Shown piece by piece: positions 32,301 to 45,259 of a stretch of 64,000 nucleotides of DNA. Position 1 is the first letter of the stretch. Every line of letters starts with the position of its first letter. The stretch lies in the NCBI GenBank assembly GCA_947069175.1, contig CAMTDV010000027.1:40499369-40563368 (forward strand), read 5' to 3'. The position numbers and the translations under genes were made by a program. The notes beneath the pieces are model-generated. The model was given only the letters and a program-made list of their open reading frames with translations. It had not been told where the DNA came from and made no database searches. This DNA is from Scalesia atractyloides. Its lineage: Eukaryota > Streptophyta > Magnoliopsida > Asterales > Asteraceae.

Positions 32301-33012
32301 GCAGGTGAATGTGCCCCATCTTTCAATGCCATAAGATTGACTCTTTCTTGGTAGCTTTAGAAACAAAGCATTGAACCTTCTTTGACGTAGTGGATGAGTT
32401 GCTCATGTCTAAGACATAAAGATCATTTTCTCGTGGAGCGCGCATGAGGATCCACTCCTCAGGAATTTTGAATCCCGGTTTGAGAATTAAGCATTCCTTG
32501 TCATTGAAGTGGGTTGTGAATTTCTTTTCACAGATTTGCGAGATGCTCAATAGGTTTTTCTCAAAGCTCAGCAATGTAGTTCACCTTGTCGAAAGATACC
32601 ACTCCGTTTGTGAGAATACCTTCACCCACCATTCTTCCACCCTGTGTGCCTATCAACCCAACGTAACCTCCTCGGATAGCTTTTACTTCGTATAAAAACG
32701 CAAGCATCCCAAGTTTGTGTTAGGTGGAATAGGTGTTTTCATTTCTACTGAAGATGGTTTGACTTTTGCTACCCAAGTTTGTGTTTTCAGAATTGCCTTT
32801 TTAGAATAGAATTTTGAATCCTTTTGACGATTCTTGGTAGACGTTTCACCAAACTCAAATTTTGAATTATGTTGTATCATTGATGTCACATTTTTATTGG
32901 ATTCATTGTTTCTTTTTAGAATTTGTTTTGGTACAAACTTGGTGCTTTTTGCTTCACATCTTTTGTAGATCTGCTTGAGTTGGAAACAAGTTTTGGATTT
33001 CTTTGAGAACAT
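32301..33012 (-). pseudogene. C1 protease to pre-integrase region, degraded
   Basis: The frame at 32323-32574 reads NLLSISQICEKKFTTHFNDKECLILKPGFKIPEEW and LYVLDMS, the block between protease and integrase. I cannot find a clear DSG triad. The frame at 32683-33012 is a Lys/Gln-rich gag tail with PPNTNLGC. Confidence 0.7.
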
Positions 33013-34970
33013 TGTCGTGCAATATGCCTGACATTGTTACATTTGTTGCACGTCCTGCTGTCATTTTTAACAGAGGAATCCAAATCTTGTTTTCTACTCT
33101 CCTTTTCCTTTTTAAATTCAGCATTAGATTTTTTACCAATGCTATCTTTTTCCTTTTTAGTGGTTGTCCCATAATAGACAAAATCAATTTTCTTTGCAAA
33201 GTTCAATTTTTGAAACTTGTTGTTCTTTCTTTGCTTTTGAAAACCCAAACCCACTCTCATGTTTTAGGATAGTCCCTGTCCTTCTGATGGGGGTTTTTGT
33301 GGACACATTTTGATTTAGAATAAAATGATGCATCTCGTTTTTCTAAATCAGAGTGACTAACTTCAAATAGCTTGAACAACTTATCAACTCGATCAAGATT
33401 AACCTTCTGAATTGGGAAATCCTCATCGGAATATAGTTTATCAGATCTGTTTATTTTATACACGACTACATTTACATCATTGTTTAAACTATTTTCTGAT
33501 GATAAAATGCAGTTCAGATTTTTCAGACTCATATTCTAAAACATTTTCGACCATAGTTTTACAACGTTAGATTCACAGTCACTTTCTGTTTTGGTGTATG
33601 TTACATCAATGTTCGCAGGCAGTTCGTTTTTCTTTTCAGTTTTTAATTTTAAATTGAGCGCCTTTTCCACCCCCGATGGTTTCTTACTTGCATAGCTATT
33701 CCACAATGATGGTGGAAGACGATCGTAACTTACACCTTTGTGTTCATCACTTTTATTGTCTTCCTAGCGTTCAATTTTTGGAAGAATGTGATCAATGACG
33801 TACGAACTTGTAGAATAACTGATTAACAACTTGTTAACCCGTTCTGTTTCGATTTTCATTTTTTCAAGTTCACTTTTTAGCTCGACAATTGTATTTAAAT
33901 GAATATTGATGGCCATTTGTTTGTCCATTATAGTCGCCTTAAGCATCGAAAGTGTCTTGTCATTTTCTCTGATCACTTGTTCAAATTGTTTAATTGTTTT
34001 GCTTAATTTGGCATAAGCTTCTTTTGTTGAATTATAATCACATGCCAAATTATCTGTATGACATATCAGCTCTTTGTATCTTGTTTCTTTCTCGACACAC
34101 TCAATGCATGGCTCTTTGCACTTCATGCAAGGTGTTTTGTTTACTAACTCTTTTACTGACACATTTACCGATTTGACTCTAGCTTCCTGAGCTTCCTCAG
34201 TAATTACCTCATTCACGTTAGCAATTAGAGCTTTGTCGGCTATGTCAGTCAGATTCTACAAAGTCAAATCTTTGGTCACGTCGATCATCTCATCTATTTC
34301 AGATTTTTTCTCTTCTTCACAAGGCGGTTGATAGCTTGAGTCGAAATAACTTGCAAAAGTTTTAAGAATGTCAGAGGGCAATAGATGTTTAAATGCACTA
34401 GTTAAGAGTTCTTCTTCCTCTGCTGACGTGTTGTAATATTCTTCAGATTCTTCGTCAAAGGATGCCTCAGCAAATTCTTCTTCTGCCTGTTCGGTTCTTC
34501 AAATATCTCAGCTACCAGTGCGAGGCTTTCATCCTATGTAATGTATTTGTTCCAGTTGAACTCTTCATCTTCTTGGGTAACAACCAAAGCCTTATCCTTT
34601 GAGTTTGAAGGACCATCTTCGATCTGCACTAACCTTGTCTGAGGTGGTTGGGGTTGATGATAGATGGCTCTTTTGTAATAATCATCTGCAAATGGATTCT
34701 GGTTTCTATTGACTTCTCTGTTTGGGTACTCTCTCTTGAAATGTCCATTTTATCTGCACTTGAAGCATGTAACTTTAGCCTTATCAAAATCGAGTTTCCT
34801 ATCAAGACCTCCCAGACTGTCTCTTCCTGTGATTTCCATAAAGCGTTGAGCTTTACGGACTATTAACGCCATGCACCACTTAATATCAATTAACTCCAAC
34901 TCAACTGGATCAATCTGATCATAATCTTCTTTGGTCATTTCAGGATTCCCAATCCTTCCTTGTAACACCT
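32916..34970 (-). pseudogene. C1 gag, C-terminal part (two zinc knuckles, coiled coil)
   Basis: Read from the G4 junction: IGNPEMTKEDYDQIDPVELELIDIKWCMALIVRKAQRFMEITGR, then a first knuckle starting CFKCR (a stop follows where Glu is expected), an acidic stretch, then 33764-34216 with CMKCKEPCIEC and a long heptad-like coiled coil (KLSKTIKQFEQVIRENDK). A second knuckle CNKCNNVRHIARQC is in 32916-33260. The gag is long for copia. Stops at several points make it a pseudogene. Confidence 0.85.
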
Positions 34971-37716
34971 CGACAACGTAAAACAACGAACTGCGACGGA
35001 AATGTCAGGGAGTCATGTCACAGAACTATTGTTTCATAACTCATGGAATTTAAAACTCTGTTTTATTAAGTTAAATGTTTACATTTTATTAGGATAAACA
35101 GGAACAACACATAAATATATTGTCTTTCATGTTTTAAGTCACTAAGGCTCGCGTCTATTCCTACGTGAAGCATGCATCATATTATCAAGCATCGACTCCT
35201 GAAACATATGTAAAAAGAGAGTCAGCATAAAAATGCCGGCGAGTACATAGGTTTTGTGAGTGTGTCAAATTCGTGGCTTTGTATACACATTGCAACACCT
35301 CGTCCGACTACATTAGTCGTTAAGTGAAAACCTCGTATCAAAAGTGTTTGATATTGCAAAACAATTAACCAACTAAAACAAGTTGGTTAGAGTTGTGAAA
35401 ACCTTATAGCCATGAATCTTGACCAAAACGTTTCTTTTGTAAAAACCTTGTAATAGATTGATTCAAAAGAAAACTCCGTATGGTTTATATCTTTAAGTGA
35501 AAATCATTGCATGACATTGTTCAAACCATTTGTCAGTGTTTTAAATCAATCGTCCGTGTCATAAACAAATCGTCCGTGTTTTTAATTGTGAAAACTTTTG
35601 ATCGTTCTTTAATGAACACATTCAAACCTGTGTTGACTATACCACCAAAGGGTATCTTTAATAGACCACCAAAGGGTCTATTTAACTAGATTAACAAATC
35701 AACAAATGATTTGTTAATCAGAAACAGATTCTGTCATTACCCAAACTTCCACCAAATCCAGTGAACAGTCCGATAACGGGATTATCAGTCCTATGGTACC
35801 ATAACATACTACTGGTCGGCTCGGCCAAAGCTAATGAATGTCATTCGTGTTATGGATAACGCATCAACAAGTTGTTCACATTATTAAAATCGTATTGTTT
35901 TATATATAAACCATAGTCATTGTTTTTGAAAACTTGAAAATGATTTAGCACATATGAGTCACCCCAAAACATTTGCAAAACGTAAAAGAGGGGAACTATG
36001 TACTCACTTTGAAAATAATTTTTGTATACATAAACGATGTATATTGTTTTGAAATTTTGAAAATAATTATAGGCACATATGAATCAACCCAAACATTTGA
36101 AAACGTAAAAGGGGGGGCTATGTACTCACTTGGGATTGCGAAAGTGTTCTTGATCAACGGAATAAACAAAGCTCAAAGGTGTCCTAATGTGTCAGATCAA
36201 TATGTTAGTGTGCCGGGACTACAAACGGGAGATCAGATAGAATGAAGTCTTATAAACCAAACGAATGTTGGAACTCATGTGATATGGTTTACCAAACTTA
36301 ACATTCTGATTTGGAAAGGATCCTAAGTGCTTATGACCCATTATGACTCCTTAAGGTAGTTTATGCTATGTTAACTGGTCATTAGCGTAAACGCGTGATC
36401 GTCCTATGATAAGTCTTAAATGTCCCAAACATGATTGAAAATGTTATAACATCAGTTTATATGTTAAAAATTTGGTTACATATATTTAAAATGGATTTAT
36501 GCGCAAAAGGACATTTTGGTCATCATTTTTTAAGAACATAGAAGTAACTTATCATAACACTAACCAAACGACGTGACTATAAGGCATAACCTCAGTAGGT
36601 TATTCCCTATACAACTATGGTCACAAATATGTGTTTGGTCGGATCCTAAGATTGACCAAACGGGTCGGATTCGAAAGTCAAAGCGGTGGTCAAGACTGCT
36701 CGACTTACGACCCTAAATAAGCACTAAATTAGAAGTGACGAGTTAGACATGTCAAAATATGTCTAACTAGGTTTATAAAACTGATTTGGTATCAAAACTT
36801 GGTTTTTTGATACCCGAAAATAGTTTCGTCGTAAAATGCACATCATGTGCATTTTTGACCGAAACTTTGACTCTTCAATTCTACTAGTAAACGTGGTAAT
36901 CAGAAGGTGAAATTGTTATGGATTATAACCTTCATGATTACGATCACGTTACAAAGTTCAACAAATATGGTCAGAACCAAAAGTCAATCAGGAAGCCAAA
37001 CTGTTCGACTTTTAGCTCAAAATAGCTAAAAAAATGAAAGAGCTAGGAAGAGTACTTACTCGTGTTGAAGAACGCTTTCGGAACTCAAGATAGGAGGCTT
37101 CCAAAGGCTAGAAACAAGCTCCAAGAAGGATAGAAAGAAGAACTTCACACTTTGCTTTGAAGTGTTTTTAAGTGGTGTGAAAAAAAATGGAAGAATCATG
37201 GGATATTTATAGTATTTTAGGATTAAGGAGGTGATGACAAGTGTCCTCAAGTGTGGATTAGTGTCCTAACATGTGTAAACACCATATTAAGTGTGGCAAA
37301 GTGAGTGATAGGCGTCAAAAATTGGAGATAGGTGGCAAACTTGGTGAAGAAGCAAAAATATTTATTATTTTTTTACATTTTGGCCATTGGAATTGTATTT
37401 TCACTTGTTTGCCATTTAACCCCTTTAACATAATATTTGGGTTATATAAAGGTGTTAAGACATGTGTAACTTGGATTATGCCCAAAAATGTCGTGGATGT
37501 GTTCGGTTCTACAATTACGTGTTTTGCAACAATGCGTAAAACGCTTTAACGAACACAAAAATTATCGAAATTGTGCAACGATTGACATTTTTGCGTTCTC
37601 ATCAATAAAATACAAGATTTTATTGAATACAAAAATATTTGGAAATAAAACACAGGGTTTCATTGATACAAAATTATCTGTAATTGTGCAATGATTGAAA
37701 AGGCACAAATGTCACA
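34971..37716 (-). repeat. G4 3' LTR (2746 bp)
   Basis: It runs from TGTAACACCT to AAATGTCACA. A TATA box lies at 37201-37212 on the minus strand (CTATAAATATCC). It aligns along its full length with 42683-43173 plus 51010-53301, with scattered differences that concentrate in the first 50 bases. No tRNA-like module is seen. Confidence 0.93.
37201..37212 (-). promoter_or_regulatory. TATA box of G4 3' LTR
   Basis: CTATAAATATCC on the minus strand. The 5' LTR copy at 52781-52791 reads CTATAAATACC. Confidence 0.65.
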
Positions 37717-37731
37717 GTCTCCCCTACTTTT
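37717..37731 (-). promoter_or_regulatory. Polypurine tract of G4
   Basis: The minus strand reads CAAAAGTAGGGGAGAC just before the LTR start TGTGACATT. Confidence 0.8.
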
Positions 37732-38990
37732 GAAAATTTTATCCCGAAATTTAACTATCGGTATACGTCTACGCTTGAGTTTCTTGACTTCACGGTCCAA
37801 TATCTCCACAGGTTTCTCGACAAAGTGCATAGTGTCATCAACGTGAATTTCATCGAAGGGAATGTGGAGGTTTGTATCGGCTAAACACTTTTTCAAATTG
37901 GACATGTGGAATGTTGGGTGAATACTCCCAAGTTCAGGAGGTAGCTCAAGTCAGTAAGCCACCTTTCCGATTCTCTCAACGATCTTGAATGGTACAATAT
38001 ATCGTGGTGCAAGTTTTCTTTTCTTTACAAATCTAATCACACCTTCCCAGGGGATACCTTGACAAGGACATGATCACCAACTTGGAATTCCAAGGGCTTG
38101 CGTCGTTTGCCCACATAACTCTTTTGACGCTTCTAGCTTTCAGAAGGTTATCGCGAATTTTCTTGACTTTGTCTACTGTGTCCTGAATGAGTTCAGGCCC
38201 AGTGAGCTGAGCTTCACCGACCTCATTCCAGCGGACATGTGAATGACATTTTGATGCTGGCGTGATAACTATTGTTGTAGGAGATTTCGACCAATGGTAT
38301 ATGCGAATCCCAACTACCACCAAAGTCGATCACACATGCTCTAAGCATATCCTCTAGTGTTTGAATTGTCCTTTCAGATTGTCCATCAATTTAAAGATGA
38401 TAAGTAGTGCTCAGATTGAGTTTGGTTCCCATGGCAGATTACATGGTCTTCCAAAAGTGAGATGAGAATCGAGCATCTCAATCGGATATATGTTCAAAGC
38501 AACACCATGACGAGATACAATCTCATCAACGCAGATCTTGGCGAGTTTGTCAGCAGATAGATCCTCACGAATTGCCAAATAGTGTGCTGACTTTGTTAGA
38601 CGATTGATGATTACCTAAATGGCATCATGACCTCTAGGTGTGTGCGGTAGTTTAGTGATGAGATCCATCGCAATGTTCTCCCACTTCCATACCGGTATTT
38701 GTGGTTGCTCAAGTAAACCAGATGTGCGTTGATGATCTGCCTTAACTTTAAGACAAGTTAGGCATTTAGACACATATAAGGCAATGTCCTTCGTCATACC
38801 CGACCACCAATAATGGGTACGGAGATCCTTATACATTTTGTCTGCACCAGGATGGATTGAATAACGAGACTTATGAGCTTCATCCATCAATAAGGTGCGG
38901 ACATTGTCTTGACTGGGAATCACAAACGGTTCTTGTAGTAGAGTAATCAGTTGTCTTTTGTTTTGAGTTGAAGTTCGAGATTTTGTGGCA
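37732..38990 (-). pseudogene. G4 integrase and truncated chromodomain
   Basis: The frame at 38615-38923 has the zinc-binding region (HKSRYSIHPGADKMY..CLTCLKVKADHQRT) and the first core acid (IAMDLITKLP). The second core Asp region is scrambled by frame changes near 38480. At 37660-37905 the tail reads MSNLKKCLAD..RRRIPIV and then jumps to the sequence before the polypurine tract, so the VRWE..WERED half of the chromodomain is deleted. Confidence 0.82.
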
Positions 38991-39009
38991 GCTCATTTTT
39001 CAACAAGCT

Positions 39010-40263
39010 TTAGGTCACACATGTATGTTGTGCTTGAAGGATACGTGTATGGATATCAGATTGAATTCGAACACAATGAAGTTTGACATGTTCCTTACGA
39101 CTAAGCGCATCAGCTACAACATTCGCCTTACCAAGATGGTAGCGAATCTCGCAGTCGTAGTCGTTCAGAAGTTCGACCCAGCGTTGTTGTCTCATGTTTA
39201 GCTCCTTTTGATTGAATATGTGTTGGATTCTTTTGTGGTCAGTGAAAACCACACATTTCGTACCGTAAAGGTTGTGTCTCCAAATTTTGAGAGCAAAAAC
39301 TACGGCTCCTAACTCAAGATCATGAGTTGTGTAGTTCTTCTTATGGATTTTCAATTGTCTTGACGCATAGGCTATGACTTTGTCTCTTTGCATGAGAACA
39401 CAACCAAGGCCTAGGTTTGATGCGTCACAATAGACAACGAAATCGTCGTTGCCGTCAGGTAAAGATAAAACAGGGGCATTACAGAGTTTTTGTTTCAGTG
39501 TTTAAAAGTCTTCCTCTTGTTTGGGTCCCCACTCGAAAGGTTTATTCTTCTGAGTCAAAGTGGTGAGGGGAACCGCGATCTTTGAAAAGTTCGTGATGAA
39601 TCGTTGATAGTATCCAGCAAGACCAAGAAATGAACGAACTTCGGTAGGAGTAGTAGGTGTACTCCAATCCCTAATCGCACTGATTTTGGCGGGATCTACA
39701 TGTATACCTTGTTCGTTAACAATGTGTCCCAAAAATTGAACTTCTTTTAGCCAAAATTCACATTTGGAGAAGTTGGCGTAAAGTTGTTCTTTCTTCATGA
39801 GTTCCATTGTTAGACGGAGATGTTGTTCGTGATCGGCACGAGACTTAGAATTAATGAGGATGTCGTCGATGAAAACAATGATGAACTTGTCTAAATAAGG
39901 TTTACAAACCTTATTCATTAAGTCCATGAAGACGGTAGGAGCATTCGTCAAACCAAAAGGCATGACAGTGAACTCGTAATGGCCGTATCGAGTGCGAAAA
40001 GCAGTCTTGGGAATATCTTCTTCGTGTATACGAAGTTGATGATACCCAGAACGTAGATCAATCTTTGAAAAGCAGGTCACACCTTGTAGCTAATTAAAGA
40101 GATCATCAATGCGAGGTAGGGGATATCGATTTTTGATTGTGAGTTTGTTGAGCTCACGATAATTGATATACATACGGAAGGACCCATCCTTCTTTTTCAC
40201 GAATAGGACAAGAGCGCCCCAAGGTGAAAAGCTCGGACGAATGAATCCCTTTTCTGAAAGTTC
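39010..40263 (-). pseudogene. G4 reverse transcriptase and RNase H
   Basis: The frame at 39502-40080 has LRSGYHQLRIHEEDIPKTAFRTRYGHYEF, GLTNAPTVFMDL and the catalytic FIDDILINS. The frame at 39010-39393 has YASRQLKIHKKNYTTHDLELGAVVFALK, FTDHKRI and VVADALSR of RNase H. A TAA near 39502 separates them. Upstream at 40081-40263 the RT fingers are readable between stops. Confidence 0.88.
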
Positions 40264-40971
40264 TCAGAGTTGCTTTGACAACTCTTGCATTTTAGACAAT
40301 GCAAGATGGTAAGGAGATTTAGCAATTGGGTTGGCACCAGGTACAAGGTCAATACCAAACTCAACCTGACGAATTAGGGGTAAACCAGGTAGCTCTTCAG
40401 GAAACACCTCAGGATATTCCCGAACAATGGGGATGTCCTGAACGGTTTTGCCCTTGCCTTTTTCCTCTATGATATGTGCCAAAAAGGCTACGTAATTCTT
40501 TCGTAGGTATTTTTGGGCCTGGGTACAGGTCATGAGTTTTAGGCTACTAGAGGGTTTCTCTACATGAACTTCTAAGGTTTCGCTAGATGAAAGAGGTATA
40601 CGAACAACCTTGTCGAAACAGACCACCTCAACATGGTGTTTGGTTAACCAATCCATTCCTATGATGATGTCAAAACTCCCGAGTTGCATTGGTGTGAGGT
40701 CAATGGGAAAAAGGTGGTTATCCAAGTTCACTTGGCAACTACGAATGACATAGTCGAGCACAAGGGGTTCACCACTAGCTATTTCCACCGTTAAGGGTTT
40801 TCCTAGTTTAGTTCTAGGCATCGAACGCAAAGGTTCAAAGGCTAGTGATATAAAGCTTCTATCGGGAATCGAAAAGACTAGAAGCAAGATGATTGTTAAC
40901 AAGGAACGTACCGTTAATGACTTCGTTATCAGCACGAGCCTCATTGGCATTGATGTTGAATGCGCGTCCAC
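40264..40971 (-). pseudogene. G4 protease, frameshifted at the active site
   Basis: This frame carries RSFISLAF..IIIGMDWLTKHH and PIVREYPEVFPEELPGL. The active site is destroyed: the upstream frame reads LFDSR and stops, whereas a few bases (GGAGC-like) appear to be missing after the FDS codons. Confidence 0.82.
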
Positions 40972-42092
40972 GAGCTGAATTTGCGTTCGCGTTCACCAAT
41001 TTTGGGCAGTTGTTTCTAAAGTAACCCATCTCACCACAGTTGTAGCAAGAACTAGGTGGGAACAGAGGTCTAGCAGGGTTGGCTTGGGGTTGAACAGGTT
41101 CTGAACAGCTTGTTTTGGGGCCGAACGACAAACATTGTCTATTTGACCGAATCTTCCAATGATGTGCATTGGCGACACTGTATGTGAGCTTGATGGTGAC
41201 CATTGCACCGGTTGCACAACGGTGCAGTACCAGCATAGGGTTTCCTCGTAGGAGGTTGTGCTGGCTGGTTTTCAGTGTTGTGGTTGGGTTGTGCAACAAC
41301 TACAAGTTCTGTGAAGCCTTACGCTTCCTCGACTTCTTGGAAGACTCAGCTTTGTTCTCCTTTGTTTTCTCTTGAGTGGTCTTAGCTGCCTGTTTCTTGT
41401 CGCCCTTGCGAAACAGTTTTCCCTTCTTGACCTGAGACTCAGTCAGGGTAGCAGCTAATTCGATAGCCTGTTGAACAGTGGTAGGGTTGCTACCAGTAAC
41501 AATGTCCTAAACGAGGTCAGGCAGGCCATCGATGTACCTCTCGATTGCTTTATCCAACGGGGTGACCATGGCGGGACACAACAAGCTCAATTCTTCGTAA
41601 CGGTCAGTGTAGGCACGATGCTCTCCACTATCTTGTTCAATACTATGGAATTCATCTTCCAGTGCCCGTTGTTCATGACGTGGGCAGAATTCCCTCATCA
41701 TTAGAGCTCGAAGCTCTTCCCACGTTTGTGCCATTGCCATATCGGCACCCCTATCTCTCATCACACCATTCCACCATGTAAGCGCTTTTTCTGGAATACA
41801 CTCGATGCAAACTCGACTTTTCGCTCATTTGGGCATTGAACATGACGAAATGTGCTTTCGAGACTCTCAAACCATTGCAGGAGTCCAGTAGCTCATTCGG
41901 ACCCAGTAAACTTGAGTGGTTCAGCCGAGTTAAATTGTTTGTAGTTGCACGTGTGGGTGCATTGTTGTTGTTATTATTGTTATTGTTTGCTTGGTTTATC
42001 TGGGTCACTAGGTTTGGGAGTACAGTAGCAATTTGCTGAGCGATCATAGCTGCCATTTCAGCAGTTTGAGTTGTATTACGTCGATGAGGCAT
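40972..42092 (-). pseudogene. G4 gag
   Basis: The start is ATG at 42090-42092 (MPHRRNTTQTAEMAAMIAQQIA), followed by a poly-Asn run coded by a GTT/ATT microsatellite at 41961-41989. Capsid wording is at 41507-41764: AQTWEELRALMMREFCPRHEQRALEDEFHSIEQ, IERYIDGLP. The knuckle CYNCGEMGYFRNNC at about 41025 has Tyr in place of His. Stops and frame changes break it in at least three places. Confidence 0.83.
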
Positions 42093-42663
42093 TCTAGAAG
42101 AAAACGTGAGGGAAAATATGTGTGATTGACATTGGATAATGAAGAGAGATGTTAAAAATATCGACGAAATATAAGGATGGTGGTTATTCGTTCGTTACTT
42201 AAAAACAAACAAATGACACATGGTGACTAATCAAAGTAAATGGGTCTTTATAATGTATCGCGAAGACATGCTTTAGCCTATAAGTGGACACTCACCCCAA
42301 GAGTTCCCAGGTCAGAGTGACTGGTCCGATAATGCGGATTTGTACGAACACTCTAGCCTTAGACAGAAAACTCAGGGTACAGGCATCCACCCTTCCAGAT
42401 TGCACGTGTTCAAATTAATAAAACCCAAACTTTGAAGGGATTTTGAAAACTTACAAGGCTATAAGCCAAAACAAATCATCTAAGGATAGATGAATGATTT
42501 TCAAAATGAATTTGTAACTTGTGTATTTGTTTTGGTAATCACCTAAGGATAGGTGATGGTATTGTTTTAATAATCCAAACGCCAGATAACTCGCATTAGG
42601 GTCCTAGGAAGGTTATAGTCTAGGTCAAAGCATTACTAATAACCTAATTCCCTATAACCATAA
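42093..42663 (-). other. G4 5' leader
   Basis: No gene. It links primer site and gag. It includes a stretch resembling the G1/G2/G5/G6 leader (around 42290-42400: CTTAGACAGAAAACTC, AGGCATCCACCCTTCCAG) but without the GGTAC inverted repeat. Confidence 0.6.
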
Positions 42664-42675
42664 GCTCTGATACCA
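42664..42675 (-). promoter_or_regulatory. Primer binding site of G4
   Basis: TGGTATCAGAGC on the minus strand, seven bases after the LTR end, matching initiator tRNA-Met. Confidence 0.9.
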
Positions 42676-43173
42676 ATCTTTCTGTAACAACCCGACCACG
42701 TAAAACAATGAATCTCGGCGGAAACATCGGCTAGTCATGTCACATAACTATTGTTTCACAACTCATGGAATTTAAAAATTTGTTTTATTAAGTTAAATGT
42801 TTACATTTTCTTTGGATAAATAGGAACAACACATAAATAAATTGTCTTTCATGTTTTATGTCACTAAGGCTCACGTCCATTCCTACGTGAAGCATGCATC
42901 ATATTATCAAGCATTGACTCCTGAAACATATGTGAAAAGAGAGTCAACATAAAAATGCCGGTGAGTACATAGGTTTTGTAGTGTGTTAAATTCGTGACTT
43001 TGTATACATATTGCAACACCTAGTCCGACTACAAGAGTCGTTAAGTGAAAACCTCGTATCAAAAGTGTTTGATATTGCAATACAATTAACCAACTAAAAC
43101 AAGTTGGTTAGAGTTGTGAAAACCTTATAGTCATGAATATTGACCAAAACGTTTCTTTTGTAAAAACCTTGTA

Positions 43174-45244
43174 TGTAACATTCGTAAAAAAAATGAATCC
43201 TAAAACCTGACCCGTTTTTGTAACTCGATCCGTGTTCATATTCCACGTAATTTTGTTTAATGTTTAAGCAATAAAATGTCTTGGATTCTATGTTTTGATC
43301 ATACATGTTATCATATATGGTGATTTATAGTCTTATACATGTTTTATACAACCTTGTAAATTAATTTCCATGTATTTTGAAGCAACCCTCCATATCTCTA
43401 AGGTCTAAAACTAAGGTTTTCCTTAAGTGAATCAAAAACTTTGGAGACTTCGTGAACATACCTAGCACATTATATCCTAACCTTCTTATCATCCAAACTT
43501 CATTATATATATGCCTTAAGATAAGACATTGTGTTTTGGAGGGTTTAGATGTAAATGATAGCAAAGAAGCTCTACATGTTGTATTCTTAGTTTTGTGATA
43601 AGATGACTTTCGGGTGACTTTCTTTCTCCATCCTTGAGCTATCATTCTGGTCCATTCAAAGCTCCAAGATATACTTGATATACTAAGGATCAAGTAGGTT
43701 CAAATTGTGCATAAAACTGAGCTCCAGCGTAACGGGAATCACAAACACAAGTTTTAGAACATAACCCTTGACCCGCATCAAGACCCAAGGTTTAAGCCCA
43801 ATTCTCGACATCATGGATGTTGGATTACTCTCTTTCATCTGATAGTACTCTGAAAATAATGGACGTAGGCGAAAACCGTGCGTGAAACGGAGTTATAACG
43901 AAGCGGGAATCGCGAAAACAAGTTTGGTGTTTGTTGCTAATTTGAAAGACGCGAAAATCTTGTTTTAAGGTCATCCCACATCGCCCCAATCACCAATTTG
44001 TGCTTCATTTCACACCTATAAATACCCTTGCTTGGTTCTTTATAGCTTGCAACTCATAGTTTGAGTATAAACAAGTGGAATAACCAAGTTTGATGGCTCC
44101 ACAAGCACAATACCCCTTTGGGTGTGGTGTATAGTAGTTTTTATTTCCACTTTCGACGAGGAGGTGCCGCCCTTCAAGCTCTTCTCATTTTGTAAAGTTT
44201 TTCTTCGAGGTAATTTTCATTTCTTTGTTCTTTTATTTTTTTTATTTTTATTTTTGTTTTAATATTCATTTATTTATTGCTTTCTTAGTTTAATTAGTTT
44301 AGTTTAGGTTCTTAGTCAAGGAGCATTAGGCTCGTTAAGGTAGCCTAGTTTAGGCTCGCCTTTAGACTTGTCGTAGCCTTGTAGAGGTTCGTTAGGCTCA
44401 ACGAGTCTAACATATCATGTTCGTTAATTTAGCTATGCCTAGCATAACGTTTACTTTTTTTTGTTGCATTCGTTTGTCTAGCTTAAATCACGCTTATCAA
44501 TTGGATTTTCTCCTTATCTCGTGCGGTTTTTCGCTAAGGATTAAAAACGCAAACACTGTGAGTGAATTCTTACAACTTCCCCTTTTTATTCATGTTTTGG
44601 GGTCTATCATGTGTCGTTTACATATTTTGTTTATTCAAACAATTGTGCTATTACCATTATATGATCTAACGTGTGATGTAAATGTTGTTTGTTGTATTGC
44701 GTGTTTACATTTTTGTCAGTTGCGTGCAATTCATTCATTAGTCCCATCAGTTCCTCGTTGGAGACGAGTTGAGCATCAGGTGCCTCATTAGATCGGCTCC
44801 GTTTGATTGAGCCTTGATCTCATTGTTCATCATTTGTCATGTTTGTGTGTGCATTGATTGATAATATGTGGCTTGTGGTTAGATTTACATATGAGGTTAC
44901 TCATATTTGGTTCATGCACATTTTTATTTAAATAACCAATATAATTAATTCTTTCTAATGTTTAAATAAGATTCACTCGCCAACTTTTGTTGACCCAAAA
45001 ACCATTTTTACACATGATGCAGGTGAACAGGTTGAAGCAAGGAACACCTAGGAATTTGCCTTAGAAGAAAAATAAAGAGTTCATGAATGTTGTGTTTAGA
45101 ACGTGTTGTGCTTGTATGTTTATTGTAATTTCTCCTTTAAATTGGAAATAATAAATATGAACCTTTATAGTAAATGTCATGAGCTTTGATGAAAACCCAA
45201 TCATGCCCCGACTACCATTTTCCGCTGCGGGTCAGGGTGTGACA
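43174..45244 (+). repeat. G5 5' LTR (2071 bp)
   Basis: It runs from TGTAACATTCG to GGGTGTGACA. TATA box at 44015-44026. The part from about 44560 onward matches the G1/G2/G6 LTRs (for example GCCTCATTAGATCGGCTCCG and TCATGCCCCGAC), but the first kilobase does not and has no tRNA-like modules. A 110-codon antisense frame (43361-43693) recurs in the other LTR merely because the LTRs match. Confidence 0.94.
44015..44026 (+). promoter_or_regulatory. TATA box of G5 5' LTR
   Basis: CCTATAAATACC, repeated in the 3' LTR at 49787-49798. It would drive G5 transcription. Confidence 0.7.
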
Positions 45245-45247
45245 GAT

Positions 45248-45259
45248 TGGTATCAGAGC
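45248..45259 (+). promoter_or_regulatory. Primer binding site of G5
   Basis: TGGTATCAGAGC, three bases after the LTR end, matching initiator tRNA-Met. Confidence 0.93.

Noticed and set aside
43361..43693. 110-codon antisense frame, repeated at 49133-49465
   Set aside because: The two copies are alike only because they lie in the two LTRs of G5. There are no recognisable motifs and no match in related LTRs.
44417..44791. Plus-strand frame in the G5 LTR, repeated at 50235-50567
   Set aside because: Lies in transcribed LTR sequence, is not kept in G1/G2/G6 LTRs as a frame, and looks like a chance opening.
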